From the NCBI RefSeq assembly GCF_900110765.1, contig NZ_FOEO01000020.1, positions 1 to 64,000 of the forward strand: a DNA stretch of 64,000 nt. Direction: 5' to 3'. Of this stretch, positions 8,682 to 17,415 are shown piece by piece. Source of the stretch: Pseudomonas sp. NFACC02 (GTDB taxonomy: Bacteria; Pseudomonadota; Gammaproteobacteria; Pseudomonadales; Pseudomonadaceae). The notes under the pieces are model-generated. The model saw nothing but the letters and a program-made list of their open reading frames with translations. It had not been told where the DNA came from and ran no database searches. Within the stretch, counting starts at the first letter, position 1; each line of letters starts with the position of its first letter. A program made the position numbers and the translations under genes.

Positions 8682-8948
8682 ATGAACGCCCCCTTGCGCT
8701 TTAACGATGCCTTACTGATCGCCGGTCACGCCTTCGAACCCTTCCAGTGCGTGGCCTGGGCGCCACAAGACGGCAACGGCGAGCTGAGCCTGACGGTCAT
8801 CGATCGCACCAGCACCCGTATCGGTCGCAAACAGATTCCCAGCAGCGCTTACTCAGATCCAAAGCAACTGGCGCAGTTTCTGGAGCAGGCCCGTGCTGAA
8901 ATCAGCGGCGAAGGCTACAGCCTCGAGCCTTGGACCATGCCAGCCTGA
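8682..8948 (+). CDS. Conserved small protein of unknown function
   Basis: 88 residues, acidic to neutral, no membrane segment or signal peptide. The sequence begins MNAPLRFNDALLIAGHAFEPF and ends with a helix QFLEQARAEISGEGYSLEPW. The ATG follows GAGG at 8671. I recognise it only as a conserved Pseudomonas hypothetical. It is divergent from the VpsR-like regulator and convergent with the chlD locus, stopping 16 bases before the VWA frame stop. It could be a target of the neighbouring regulator, but nothing in the sequence proves this. Confidence 0.65.
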   Translation: MNAPLRFNDALLIAGHAFEPFQCVAWAPQDGNGELSLTVIDRTSTRIGRKQIPSSAYSDPKQLAQFLEQARAEISGEGYSLEPWTMPA

Positions 8949-8964
8949 TCGCCCCTTCGCAGGG

Positions 8965-9672
8965 CTACGACCTGTAAGACGAGGAAGCACTCGCGCCAGC
9001 GCGCAGGACGGTCAGCTCATTGATATGCCGGTAGTCCGCTTTCAATTGGCGGGCTATTTCAGGCGCTCTGCCCAAACGGATTGGCCCTTGCTCGATGTCG
9101 ACCAGCAGACTCGGGCAATGAAAGGCATTCAGCGCAGGCATCTCCTTTATGCGGCCATCCGTGAGGATGATGACCCGCTGTGCCTCGGCCGGGTAACGCG
9201 CATGACGTTTGCTCAGCCATTGAGCCGCCTGTTCGACCGCGTCGAACAGCGGCGTTCCCCCTCCCGCACCCAACGCATCAAGCCAGGGTCGCAATGACAG
9301 CCCCGCCTTCAGCCCCTGATGTTGCCAGCGCGCCTGCGTGCCGCTGGCGGTGAGCAATGCCAGGCGGGCGCGTTGACGGTAGGCGTCATCGAACAGCTGA
9401 GCGAGGAAGCCCTTCGTCTGACTCAGCGCCTGATGGCGTCGGGTAGACGCCGAGGCGTCGACAATCACCAGCCACAAGGTTTGCGGGCGGCGCGTCCGGG
9501 GTTGTCGCACCAAGTCGTGATGACGTTGCGGACGTCCTCTCAGCAAACTGGGGAACCATGCAATGGCGCCGTCGACACCGGAACGTGGCGCGCCATTTTT
9601 GCCGCCGTCAAGCCTGCCGGGTCGAGGACTGGCATCCGCCCCCGTCAGGTGACGAGGGCGGATGCCTAGGGC
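8965..9672 (-). CDS. chlD: VWA domain of ChlD-type chelatase, read by -1 frameshift
   Basis: A frame of 235 codons after the slippery site, encoding a von Willebrand A domain. The MIDAS motif DASAS is visible in LWLVIVDASASTRRH and the second metal-site threonine in GGGTPLFDAV. There is no ATG or GTG in this frame from its opening (after TGA at 9733) to the VWA core; only a TTG at 9546 could start it, with no ribosome site. The frame overlaps the end of the AAA+ gene and connects with it exactly by a -1 slip at A-AAA-AAG. The fused product would be 570 residues (335 AAA+ plus 235), a complete ChlD-like medium subunit. Confidence 0.85.
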   Translation of the reverse strand, partial: ALGIRPRHLTGADASPRPGRLDGGKNGAPRSGVDGAIAWFPSLLRGRPQRHHDLVRQPRTRRPQTLWLVIVDASASTRRHQALSQTKGFLAQLFDDAYRQRARLALLTASGTQARWQHQGLKAGLSLRPWLDALGAGGGTPLFDAVEQAAQWLSKRHARYPAEAQRVIILTDGRIKEMPALNAFHCPSLLVDIEQGPIRLGRAPEIARQLKADYRHINELTVLRAGASASSSYRS

Positions 9673-9678
9673 TTTTTT
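9631..9678 (-). promoter_or_regulatory. Programmed -1 frameshift signal: slippery heptamer plus hairpin
   Basis: On the minus strand the heptamer AAAAAAG (9678-9672) lies in zero frame as CCA-AAA-AAG, the same heptamer as E. coli dnaX. Five bases later a hairpin starts: GGCATCCGCCC (9666-9656) pairs perfectly with GGGCGGATGCC (9641-9631), with an inner CGTC/GACG stem and an ACCT loop. The zero-frame TAG (9668-9666) overlaps the stem base. Spacing and stability are those of a bacterial -1 stimulator. Confidence 0.88.
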
Positions 9679-10676
9679 GGCCAGCTCGGCACTTCTCGAC
9701 GTGCGCCGGTGGCCACCGGGTGCGCAGGCATTTCACCCCAGTTGCCTTCACCCTGTTCAGGTGGTTTTTGCGGCGATTGCGCCGGGTTGTCCTGCGCAGC
9801 GGAGGTCTGGGGCTGAGGCGCTTGAGACTCACGCCGGCGGTGACGCAAGGCCAACTCGGCGACCGTATCGATATCGTCGCTGGTGATGGACGATGCGCCG
9901 CGCCACGCGGCATGGGCCCGCGCGGCACGCAGCCACACCAGGTCCGCCCGCAGGCCATCGACGCCTGCCGCAAAGCAACGCTCGGTGATGGTTGCCAGGC
10001 TCGCGTCGTCCAGTTCGATACCCGCCAGCAGGCCCCGAGCGGTTTCGCAGCGAGCCTGAAGAGCCCGCTGTTCGTGCGCCCATTGTTCGATGAAGGCTTC
10101 GGGCGCCGCGTCGAAATCCAGCCGGCGACGAATGATCTGCCCGCGCTGCTGTGGCGGGGTCTGGCCGCTCAATGCGACATTCAGGCCGAACCGGTCCAGC
10201 AACTGAGGCCGCAATTCCCCCTCTTCCGGGTTCATCGTGCCGATCAGAACGAATCGCGCCGGGTGGCGATGGGAAATGCCGTCTCGCTCAACCAGGTTGA
10301 CCCCACTGGCCGCGACGTCGAGCAGAAGATCGACCAGATGGTCCGGCAGCAGGTTGACCTCGTCGACGTACAACACCCCGCCGTCCGCCTTGGCCAGCAC
10401 ACCCGGCGAGAAGCTTGCGCGGCCTTCGCCCAGCGCTGCATCAAGGTCCAGTGTGCCGACCAGCCGTTCTTCGGTGGCGCCCAGCGGGAGCGTGACAAAT
10501 TGTCCACTCGCCAACAGATCCGCCAACCCGCGCGCCAATGTCGATTTGGCCATGCCGCGCGGCCCTTCGATCAGCACGCCGCCTATTTTCGGGTCAATGG
10601 CCGTCAGGCACAGCGCCAGTTTCAACTCATCGGCGCCGACCACAGCGGCGAGCGGGAAATGTGGGGTGTCTGTCAT
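9666..10676 (-). CDS. chlI: AAA+ ATPase of cobalt/magnesium chelatase (ChlI/BchI-like)
   Basis: 336 residues. Walker A GPRGMAKST is near 38-46, Walker B GGVLYVDEVNLLP near 99-111, sensor 1 GTMNPEEGELRPQLLDRF near 146-163. The C-terminal third is a Pro/Gln-rich linker (about 285-330), typical of the hinge between the AAA+ and VWA parts of ChlD, not of a free-standing ChlI. Terminating at TAG gives a small-subunit-like ATPase; slipping -1 gives the medium subunit. With CobN immediately upstream this ATPase should drive cobalt insertion into hydrogenobyrinate a,c-diamide. The Pseudomonas CobN systems usually lack separate cobS/cobT. Confidence 0.9.
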   Translation of the reverse strand: MTDTPHFPLAAVVGADELKLALCLTAIDPKIGGVLIEGPRGMAKSTLARGLADLLASGQFVTLPLGATEERLVGTLDLDAALGEGRASFSPGVLAKADGGVLYVDEVNLLPDHLVDLLLDVAASGVNLVERDGISHRHPARFVLIGTMNPEEGELRPQLLDRFGLNVALSGQTPPQQRGQIIRRRLDFDAAPEAFIEQWAHEQRALQARCETARGLLAGIELDDASLATITERCFAAGVDGLRADLVWLRAARAHAAWRGASSITSDDIDTVAELALRHRRRESQAPQPQTSAAQDNPAQSPQKPPEQGEGNWGEMPAHPVATGARREVPSWPKKP

Positions 10677-10741
10677 TTTTTATGCTCTGGGTTCGGATAC
10701 ATCAAAACTTCTGAGTGAGACAATCTGCTTCTGCCAAAGGC

Positions 10742-10824
10742 GTAGGAGCGCGCTTGCCCGCGATTGCAGTGTGTCAGCTGCGCATTCGTCACAGAAAAAA
10801 TGCCATCGCGGGCAAGCGCGCTCC
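10742..10824. repeat. REP-type inverted repeat pair
   Basis: GTAGGAGCGCGCTTGCCCGC at 10742 pairs with GCGGGCAAGCGCGCTCC ending at 10824; loop of about 40 bases. It lies between cobN and chlD, so the two may be expressed unequally if the hairpin stabilises or ends the transcript. Confidence 0.8.
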
Positions 10825-10873
10825 GGCCTCTGGCCAGAATCAAGGGCTTACAACGCGAGGCACGGGCATAGCA

Positions 10874-13800
10874 TCAAGACTCTTCTATATCCAGCAACAG
10901 GTTTTCCAGCGCCTCGCGGTAAGCGCCGGGCGCCCGCCACAGCCCGCGCTGCTGCGCTTCCAGCATGCGTTCGGTCATGTCACGCAAGGCGTCCGGGTTG
11001 TGTTGCTGGATGAACTCACGGGTCGACGGATCCAGCAGATAAGCATCCGCCAGCAACGCGTATTGGTGATCGTCGATCAACTCGGTGGTGGCGTCGAAAG
11101 CGAACAGGAAATCCACCGTCGCCGCCATCTCAAACGCGCCCTTGTAACCATGACGTTTGACCCCTTCAATCCACTTCGGATTGGCCGCACGGGAGCGCAC
11201 CACCCGGTTCAGTTCTTCCTTGAGGCTGCGAATCTTCGGCAGATCGGGTTGACTGTGATCGCCATGGTAGCTGGCGACCGCTTCGCCACTCAGGGTTTCC
11301 ACAGCGGCCAGCATGCCGCCCTGGAACTGGTAATAGTCATTGGAATCGAGCAGGTCGTGCTCGCGGTTGTCCTGGTTCTGCACCACGGCCTGCACCTGAC
11401 TCAGGCGTTTGGCAAAGTCGGCCCGAGCCGGCGTGCCTTCATCGGTCGCCCCGTAGGCGTATCCGCCCCAGTTCAGGTAGACCTCGGCCAGGTCTTCCCT
11501 TGTTTGCCATAAGCGGCCGTCGATGGCGCTTTGCACACCCGCACCGTAAGCGCCGGGTTTGGCACCAAAGATCCGCCACCCCGCCTGCTTAGCCGCTTGC
11601 TCGTCGCTCAAGCCCTCCCGCTTGAGCTGCGCCCGCTCCTGACGGACGCGGGCCGCCAGCGGGTTCATGTCATCCGGTTCATCCAGCGCCGCCACGGCTT
11701 GCACGGCGGCATCGAACAAGCGAATCAGGTTGGCGAAGGCATCGCGGAAAAAGCCGGAGACCCGCAACGTCACGTCCACTCGAGGGCGGTCCAGCAAGCT
11801 CAGCGGCAGAATCTCGAAGTCGTCGACCCGCTGGCTGCCGGTCGCCCACACCGGGCGCACGCCCATCAGCGCCATCGCCTGAGCGATGTCGTCACCGCCA
11901 GTACGCATGGTGGCGGTGCCCCAGACCGACAGACCCAATTGACGTAAGTAATCACCATTGTCCTGTAAGTGCCTCTCCAGCAAGAGATTGGCCGACTGGA
12001 AGCCGATGCGCCACGCAGTCATGGTCGGCAGGTTGCGCACGTCCACGGAGAAGAAGTTACGCCCGGTCGGCAGCACGTCCAGCCGCCCGCGACTGGGTGC
12101 GCCGCTGGGTCCGGCTGGCACGAATCGTCCGCTCAACGCGTCCAGCAGTCCCCGCATTTCAGCCGGTCCACAAGCATCAAGACGAGGCACAACGACCTCC
12201 CTTACTGCTTCAATAACCTCGTATAACTCGTTGTTTTCAAAAACATCTATGCAGCTATTACCCGCGACGACTTGCTCGATCAGTCGCGCCGCATAGAGCT
12301 CCAGCCGTTCGCGCGTATCGCCGACCGTCCGCCACGGTTCCGCGCTCACTTCACGCAGAACATGAGGTTGTGGACCGTTCCACGGTTCGCCGAGCACGCA
12401 GTCCAGCGGGTCGAAATCCAGCGCCAACGCCTTGCTCAAGGCGCGCAAAAGGCTCGCCTGCGCGCCGCGACCGTCGCCACGGGGCACCCGCAGCATCGCC
12501 AGCAAGGTATCGATACGCAGTCGCCCGGTGGGCGACTCGCCGAACACATGCAAACCGTCGCGTATCTGCGACTCTTTCAAGTCGCACAGATAAGTGTCCA
12601 GCCGCGGCAACCAGATCGCCGCATCGGCATCGCTGTCGAGATGTTCTTCCAGCGCCAGTTCGCGATCAATATGGGTTTCGCGGACCAGACTGAGGATGTC
12701 TTTCTGCAGCTCGCGTGCGCGCCGAGGGTCGAGCAACTGGGCTTCGTAATATTCGTCCGCCAGCAGTTCCAGGTTGCGCAGCGGCCCGTAGGTTTCGGCG
12801 CGGGTCAGCGGCGGCATCAGGTGATCGATGATCACGGCCTGGGTACGCCGCTTGGCTTGTGCGCCCTCGCCCGGATCGTTGACGATGAACGGATAGATGT
12901 TCGGCATGGCACCCAGGATCGCGTCCGGCCAGCAGTGTTCCGACAGTCCGACGCCTTTGCCGGGCAACCACTCCAGATTGCCGTGCTTGCCCACGTGAAT
13001 CACGGCATGCGCGCCGTAGCTTTTGCGCAACCAGAAATAAAACGCCAGATAACCATGGGGCGGCACCAGATCGGGATCGTGGTACACCGCACTGTGATCG
13101 ACGTTGTAGCCCCGTGCCGGTTGAATGCCCACGAAGGTCATGCCAAAGCGCAGCCCGGCGACCATCATTCGGCCGTTGCGGCACATCGGATCGTGCGAGG
13201 GATGGCCCCACCGCTCGATCACGGCCGTGCGATTGGCTTCGGGCAATGCGTGAAATGCAGCCAGGTACTCGTCCATGGCCATGCTCTGATGACAAGGCCG
13301 TTGGTCGAGACTGTCGGGGTCATTGGTCACGCCGCCGAGCAAGGCGTGAATCAGCGCCGTGCCGCTGTCTGGCAACCCTTCCACGGGATAGCCTTCGCCC
13401 TGCATGGCGGTGAGGATGTTCAGCGCCGCCGCAGGCGTGTCCAGCCCCACACCGTTACCGATACGGCCATCCCGGGTCGGGTAATTCGCCAGAATCAGCG
13501 CCACGCGTTTGTCGGCATGCTCGGTACGCGCCAGCAGCACCCAGCGCCGTGCCAGTTCGGCGACGAAGTCCATGCGCTCCGGTTGCGCGCGATAACAGAC
13601 CACGTCGGACTGACTGCGCTCGCTGTACCAGGCCAGGTCTTTGAAGCTGATCGGGCGGCTGATGATGCGTCCGTCCAGCTCCGGCAAGGCGATGTGCATC
13701 GCCAGATCGCGTGCGCCAAGCCCTTGCTCGCTGGCCTGCCAGGCCGGTTCGTTGTCCTGCGCGCAGATGGCCTGGATGACCGGAACAGCGCGCCGGAACG

Positions 13801-14650
13801 GGCGCAAATGAGGCGCTTCCGGGTTCGACTGGGCGAAACCGGTGGTGTTGAGGATGACCTCGCAATTCGTCTCGTCCAGCCAGTCCTGCACGGTGGCCAG
13901 GCACGCCGGCTCTTTAAGGCTGGCGACGGCGATGGGCAACGGGTTCAAGCCTTGCGCCAGTAACCGCTGGCAGAAAACATCAATGAAACCGGTGTTGGCC
14001 GCTTGCAGGTGCGAGCGATAGAACAAAACCGCCGCCACCGGGTGATCCACGCGCCAGTCTGCCTGCCAGTCGGCGACACTGGCCTGAGACTTGGCGGGGT
14101 GATAAATCGCCGTGCGCGGCAACGTCTGTGGCTCGACCCATGGATAATCGCGGGCCAGCCAACGATTGGCGATGCACCGGAACAGCTCCAGCGCATTCTG
14201 CTTGCCACCCTGGCGCAGATAGTGCCAAAGCCGGTCACGGTCTTCGGCGGGTTCAGTGCTCAGGTCGCTGAGCTCTGGATCGGGGCGATCGTCGCCGGGG
14301 ACCAGAATCAGTTTCACGCCGCTTTTTTTAGAGGCCGCCGCCAGTTCCACCAGTCGTTCGACGCCATAACGCCAGTAACCAATGCCGCCGTGCAGGGAAA
14401 CGACAATGACCTTGGCATGGCGCAGCACTTCGTCGACATAAAGGTCCACCGACGCATGGTTCTGCACCTGCATGGGGTTGGCCAGACGCAAGCTGGGGTA
14501 ATCGTCCGGCAATTGCTGCGCGGTTTCCGCGAGTAAGGCCAGATGGGAATCGCCGCTGCACAGAATCACCAGCTCGGCGGGGGTTTGCCCAAGGTCAGCG
14601 ATGCTGTCGTCGGGGACGAAGCCACCGGGCTGGGTGCGCAGCAGGTGCAT
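10874..14650 (-). CDS. cobN: Cobaltochelatase large subunit CobN
   Basis: 1258 residues, the normal CobN size. Family landmarks include HVGKHGNLEWLPGKGVGLS (middle), FIVNDPGEGAQAKRRTQAVIIDHL and a C-terminal EFIQQHNPDALRDMTERMLEAQQRGLWRAP read here in two parts around the end. CobN binds hydrogenobyrinic acid a,c-diamide and cobalt and performs the ATP-dependent insertion of Co(II) in the aerobic B12 pathway, in the cytoplasm, with AAA+ and VWA partner subunits. It starts 4 bases after cobW stops and is followed by the chlD locus. Upstream control by the cobalamin riboswitch before cobW is expected. Confidence 0.96.
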   Translation of the reverse strand: MHLLRTQPGGFVPDDSIADLGQTPAELVILCSGDSHLALLAETAQQLPDDYPSLRLANPMQVQNHASVDLYVDEVLRHAKVIVVSLHGGIGYWRYGVERLVELAAASKKSGVKLILVPGDDRPDPELSDLSTEPAEDRDRLWHYLRQGGKQNALELFRCIANRWLARDYPWVEPQTLPRTAIYHPAKSQASVADWQADWRVDHPVAAVLFYRSHLQAANTGFIDVFCQRLLAQGLNPLPIAVASLKEPACLATVQDWLDETNCEVILNTTGFAQSNPEAPHLRPFRRAVPVIQAICAQDNEPAWQASEQGLGARDLAMHIALPELDGRIISRPISFKDLAWYSERSQSDVVCYRAQPERMDFVAELARRWVLLARTEHADKRVALILANYPTRDGRIGNGVGLDTPAAALNILTAMQGEGYPVEGLPDSGTALIHALLGGVTNDPDSLDQRPCHQSMAMDEYLAAFHALPEANRTAVIERWGHPSHDPMCRNGRMMVAGLRFGMTFVGIQPARGYNVDHSAVYHDPDLVPPHGYLAFYFWLRKSYGAHAVIHVGKHGNLEWLPGKGVGLSEHCWPDAILGAMPNIYPFIVNDPGEGAQAKRRTQAVIIDHLMPPLTRAETYGPLRNLELLADEYYEAQLLDPRRARELQKDILSLVRETHIDRELALEEHLDSDADAAIWLPRLDTYLCDLKESQIRDGLHVFGESPTGRLRIDTLLAMLRVPRGDGRGAQASLLRALSKALALDFDPLDCVLGEPWNGPQPHVLREVSAEPWRTVGDTRERLELYAARLIEQVVAGNSCIDVFENNELYEVIEAVREVVVPRLDACGPAEMRGLLDALSGRFVPAGPSGAPSRGRLDVLPTGRNFFSVDVRNLPTMTAWRIGFQSANLLLERHLQDNGDYLRQLGLSVWGTATMRTGGDDIAQAMALMGVRPVWATGSQRVDDFEILPLSLLDRPRVDVTLRVSGFFRDAFANLIRLFDAAVQAVAALDEPDDMNPLAARVRQERAQLKREGLSDEQAAKQAGWRIFGAKPGAYGAGVQSAIDGRLWQTREDLAEVYLNWGGYAYGATDEGTPARADFAKRLSQVQAVVQNQDNREHDLLDSNDYYQFQGGMLAAVETLSGEAVASYHGDHSQPDLPKIRSLKEELNRVVRSRAANPKWIEGVKRHGYKGAFEMAATVDFLFAFDATTELIDDHQYALLADAYLLDPSTREFIQQHNPDALRDMTERMLEAQQRGLWRAPGAYREALENLLLDIEES

Positions 14651-14653
14651 GGC

Positions 14654-15733
14654 TTAGCCTTTGATCTCGGCCGCCGTGACGGCGGCGCGCAATTGAGCCT
14701 CAAGCACGCCGGCGTCGAGCTCCTGGCCGATCAGCACCAGATGGGTCACGCGCTCTTCGTCCGCTTTCCAGGCACGGTCGAAGTGTTTGTCGAAACGGGT
14801 GCCGACGCCCTGCACCAACAAGCGCATCGGTTTGCCGGGAATGGCGGCGAAGCCCTTGACGCGCAGGATGCCGTGCTGGACGACCGCCTGGGTCAGGGCG
14901 TCGAGCAACAAGGCTTCGTCGGCTTGCGGCAGCGAAATGGAAATCGAGTCGAAGGCGTCGTGGTCGTGATCGTCGTGGTCGTCGCCCTCGTGGTGATCGT
15001 GGTGCGTCTTGCGGCCGTCGATGTGAAGCTCTGACTCGGCGCCCAGCCCCAGCAGGACGCTGATCGGCAACTGACCTTTGCTCGCCTCGATGACTTTCAC
15101 CGCAGGCGGCAGCTCTTCGGCGACTTCGGCACGCACCGCGGCCAATGCCTGAGGGTCGAGCATGTCGGCCTTGTTGAGGATGACCAGATCAGCGCTGGCC
15201 AGTTGGTCGGCGAACAGCTCGTGCAACGGGGACTCGTGGTCCAGGTTCGGATCGAGCTTGCGCTGTGCATCGACCTGATCCGGGAATGCCGCAAAGGTGC
15301 CAGCGACCACGGCCGGGCTGTCGACCACGGTGATGACCGCGTCAACGGTGCAGGCATTGCGGATCTCAGGCCACTGGAACGCTTGAACCAGCGGTTTGGG
15401 CAGAGCAAGTCCAGAGGTTTCGATGAGGATATGGTCCAGATCACCACGGCGGGCGACCAGTTCCTGCATCACCGGAAAGAACTCTTCCTGCACGGTGCAG
15501 CACAGGCAGCCGTTGGCGAGTTCATAGACCCGGCCGCTGGCTTCTTCTTCGGTGCAGCCGATGGTGCATTGCTTGAGGATTTCGCCGTCGATGCCCAGCT
15601 CGCCGAACTCGTTGACGATCACCGCGATACGGCGCCCTTCGGCGTGATCGAGCATGTGGCGCAACAGGGTGGTTTTGCCCGAACCGAGAAAGCCGGTGAC
15701 GATGGTGACAGGGAGTTTGGCCAGTGTTTTCAT
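14654..15733 (-). CDS. cobW: CobW-family GTPase/metallochaperone
   Basis: 359 residues of the COG0523 G3E GTPase family. Walker A GFLGSGKTT is at 14-22, the metal site GCLCC ends at residue 79, the guanine-specificity NKAD is in the LVILNKADML block, and a His/Asp-rich loop (HHDHHEGDDHDDHDHD, around 240-256) probably binds metal. CobW proteins are thought to deliver Co(II) to the chelatase. First gene after the minus-strand cobalamin riboswitch; four bases separate it from cobN. Confidence 0.95.
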   Translation of the reverse strand: MKTLAKLPVTIVTGFLGSGKTTLLRHMLDHAEGRRIAVIVNEFGELGIDGEILKQCTIGCTEEEASGRVYELANGCLCCTVQEEFFPVMQELVARRGDLDHILIETSGLALPKPLVQAFQWPEIRNACTVDAVITVVDSPAVVAGTFAAFPDQVDAQRKLDPNLDHESPLHELFADQLASADLVILNKADMLDPQALAAVRAEVAEELPPAVKVIEASKGQLPISVLLGLGAESELHIDGRKTHHDHHEGDDHDDHDHDAFDSISISLPQADEALLLDALTQAVVQHGILRVKGFAAIPGKPMRLLVQGVGTRFDKHFDRAWKADEERVTHLVLIGQELDAGVLEAQLRAAVTAAEIKG

Positions 15734-15869
15734 CGGATGCCCTATGGCGTTGCGGCGGGCAAGCAGGACGAGAACCGCGCAGCCTCCGGTATCGACAGGC
15801 TCGCCATTCGATTCGCCACCGGATCACCCCGCCCGGTTGTATGAGAATTCGCAGGGCGGTGCTTTGAAA

Positions 15870-16046
15870 GCAGGCCCTTCTTTGAGGCAGGTCTCCTGGC
15901 TCACGGCGGCGAAGTGGTTGACGCGGTCGTCAGGCCTCTCGCGTTCATCACGCCTTCCCGCTCGCGCAGTGGCTGTGCAATGAACATGACCGTTTACAGT
16001 TGCGGGGGCAGCTGCGGCATGTACCGCATTCCCTTCTTAGCGCCGA
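15870..16046 (-). ncRNA. Cobalamin riboswitch upstream of cobW-cobN-chlD
   Basis: Read on the minus strand the conserved pieces are in order: AAGAAGGGAATGCGGT (about 16036-16021), the B12-box core GCTGCCCCCGCAACTGTAA, and the 3' element GTGAGCCAGGAGACCTGCC (about 15903-15885). These are the hallmarks of the adenosylcobalamin aptamer. Its end lies about 140 bases before the cobW ATG, leaving room for an expression platform. Binding of B12 would shut off chelatase synthesis. Confidence 0.93.
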
Positions 16047-16186
16047 TGTCGGGAATCCCGAGCCGGCGAACCTCAAGTGCGCAAGGCTACGCAGTGGTCA
16101 GGCGAAGGTCAACGAGCAAACGGCAGCCCCTGAGGTGACCAGCCCTGCGGATTGACTGACGCCCGGCACCGTGCTCTCCTACACGC

Positions 16187-16425
16187 CTTGTTACGGGTGC
16201 CCTTCACAGGGTGAAACGGGAAACCGGTGCGCGCAGACCTCAAGGTGTGTGCAAGTCCGGCGCTGCCCCCGCAACGGTAAGCGAGCGAAGAGTCAGATCC
16301 ACTGTGTCGGTAGCGATATGGGAAGGCGATTCTTGAAGGCATGTGGCGGTTGCACGTGTCCCTCGCAAGCCCGGAGACCGGCCCGACAACGACACATAAC
16401 AAACCCGCGGTGGGCGGGCGCTGTT
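16187..16425 (+). ncRNA. Cobalamin riboswitch upstream of cbtB-cbtA
   Basis: Conserved elements: GGGAAACCGGTG (16219), AAGTCCGGCGCTGCCCCCGC then AACGGTAAG (16253-16280), and GCAAGCCCGGAGACCGGCC (16366-16384). Downstream, CCCGC and GGCGGG (about 16404-16418) can form a small stem as part of the expression platform before the cbtB start at 16499. About 140 bases separate its 5' side from the minus-strand riboswitch, so both promoters sit in 16047-16186. Confidence 0.93.
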
Positions 16426-16498
16426 GAGTTCACGGCTGACGCTCGTCCGCCGTGTGCCTTGCGCCTTCCCGTCCGCCGACATTCCAGAGGGAAGCGCC

Positions 16499-16684
16499 AT
16501 GTCGATCAGCACCACCCGCCAGACCTCCAGCCAGGTCACAACTCAGACCCAACGTCTGACCGCCGCCATCAGCGCGATGATGCTTGGCGCATGCCTGGTC
16601 TACTTCGCCGGTTTCTCGCATCTCGACGCCGTGCACAACGCTGCGCACGACACGCGTCACAGCGCCGCCTTCCCTTGCCACTGA
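16499..16684 (+). CDS. cbtB: Cobalt transporter subunit CbtB
   Basis: 61 residues with one transmembrane helix (about residues 23-42) followed by the CbtB histidine-rich tail HLDAVHNAAHDTRHSAAFPCH, which probably binds cobalt. CbtB works with CbtA as a B12-regulated cobalt importer in proteobacteria. Start at 16499 follows GAGGGAAG; the longer upstream frame overlaps the riboswitch and is rejected. cbtA follows after 11 bases. Confidence 0.92.
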   Translation: MSISTTRQTSSQVTTQTQRLTAAISAMMLGACLVYFAGFSHLDAVHNAAHDTRHSAAFPCH

Positions 16685-16695
16685 GACCTGTCGCC

Positions 16696-17415
16696 ATGTT
16701 CAAGCGAATCGTTCAAACGGCCGGTTTCACGGGACTGCTCGCCGCCCTGCTGCTGACCCTGCTGCAAAGCTTCTGGGTCGCCCCCTTGATCCTCCAGGCG
16801 GAAACCTACGAAAAAGCCCCGGCCGCCCAACAGCATGAGCATGCCGAAGACGCCATGGCCGCTCATGCCCACAACGATGAAGCGTGGGAGCCGGAAGATG
16901 GCTGGCAGCGTGTGCTGTCCACCACCGGCGGCAACCTGGTGGTTGCGGTGGGTTTCGCGTTGATGCTGGCCGCGCTCTACACCTTGCGCGCGCCCACCGC
17001 CACTCCCCAGGGCGCACTTTGGGGACTGGCGGGCTTTGCCGTGTTTGTCCTCGCGCCAACCTTGGGCTTGCCGCCTGAACTGCCAGGCACGGCGGCAGCC
17101 GACCTTACCCAGCGGCAAATCTGGTGGGCAAGCACCGCGGCCTCGACAGCCGTCGGGCTGGCGCTGATCGTTTTCGCCCGCCACGGGCTGTTGAAAGTGC
17201 TGGGTGCCGTGATTCTGGTCATTCCACACCTCGTTGGCGCGCCTCAACCGCAAGTCCATTCGGCGCTGGCGCCGCCAGCACTGGAAGCACAATTCAAGAT
17301 CGCCTCGTTGCTGACCAACGCGCTGTTCTGGATTGCGATGGGCCTGATCAGCGCCTGGCTGTTCCGCCGCAGCGCCGTACAATCGGCCCACGCGGACCTG
17401 AACCACGCCGCATGA
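16696..17415 (+). CDS. cbtA: Cobalt transporter subunit CbtA
   Basis: 239 residues. The first helix (about 8-33) is followed by a histidine-rich loop QHEHAEDAMAAHAHNDEAW (about 45-63), then four more hydrophobic helices, as in the five-helix CbtA family. Together with CbtB it should bring in cobalt for the chelatase. Its stop codon overlaps the start of the next gene (ATGA at 17412-17415), so the transport and cobE genes are coupled. Confidence 0.92.
   Translation: MFKRIVQTAGFTGLLAALLLTLLQSFWVAPLILQAETYEKAPAAQQHEHAEDAMAAHAHNDEAWEPEDGWQRVLSTTGGNLVVAVGFALMLAALYTLRAPTATPQGALWGLAGFAVFVLAPTLGLPPELPGTAAADLTQRQIWWASTAASTAVGLALIVFARHGLLKVLGAVILVIPHLVGAPQPQVHSALAPPALEAQFKIASLLTNALFWIAMGLISAWLFRRSAVQSAHADLNHAA

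Noticed and set aside
8965..9546. VWA gene with its own TTG start at 9546
   Set aside because: No ribosome site, start falls inside a frame that continues upstream through a slippery site into the AAA+ gene; fusion by frameshift explains it better.
9558..10718. Long plus-strand frame over the chelatase ATPase
   Set aside because: Antisense shadow of the AAA+ gene; arginine-rich translation with no domain.
12272..13963. 563-codon plus-strand frame inside cobN
   Set aside because: Antisense shadow; cobN on the minus strand is clearly the coding frame.
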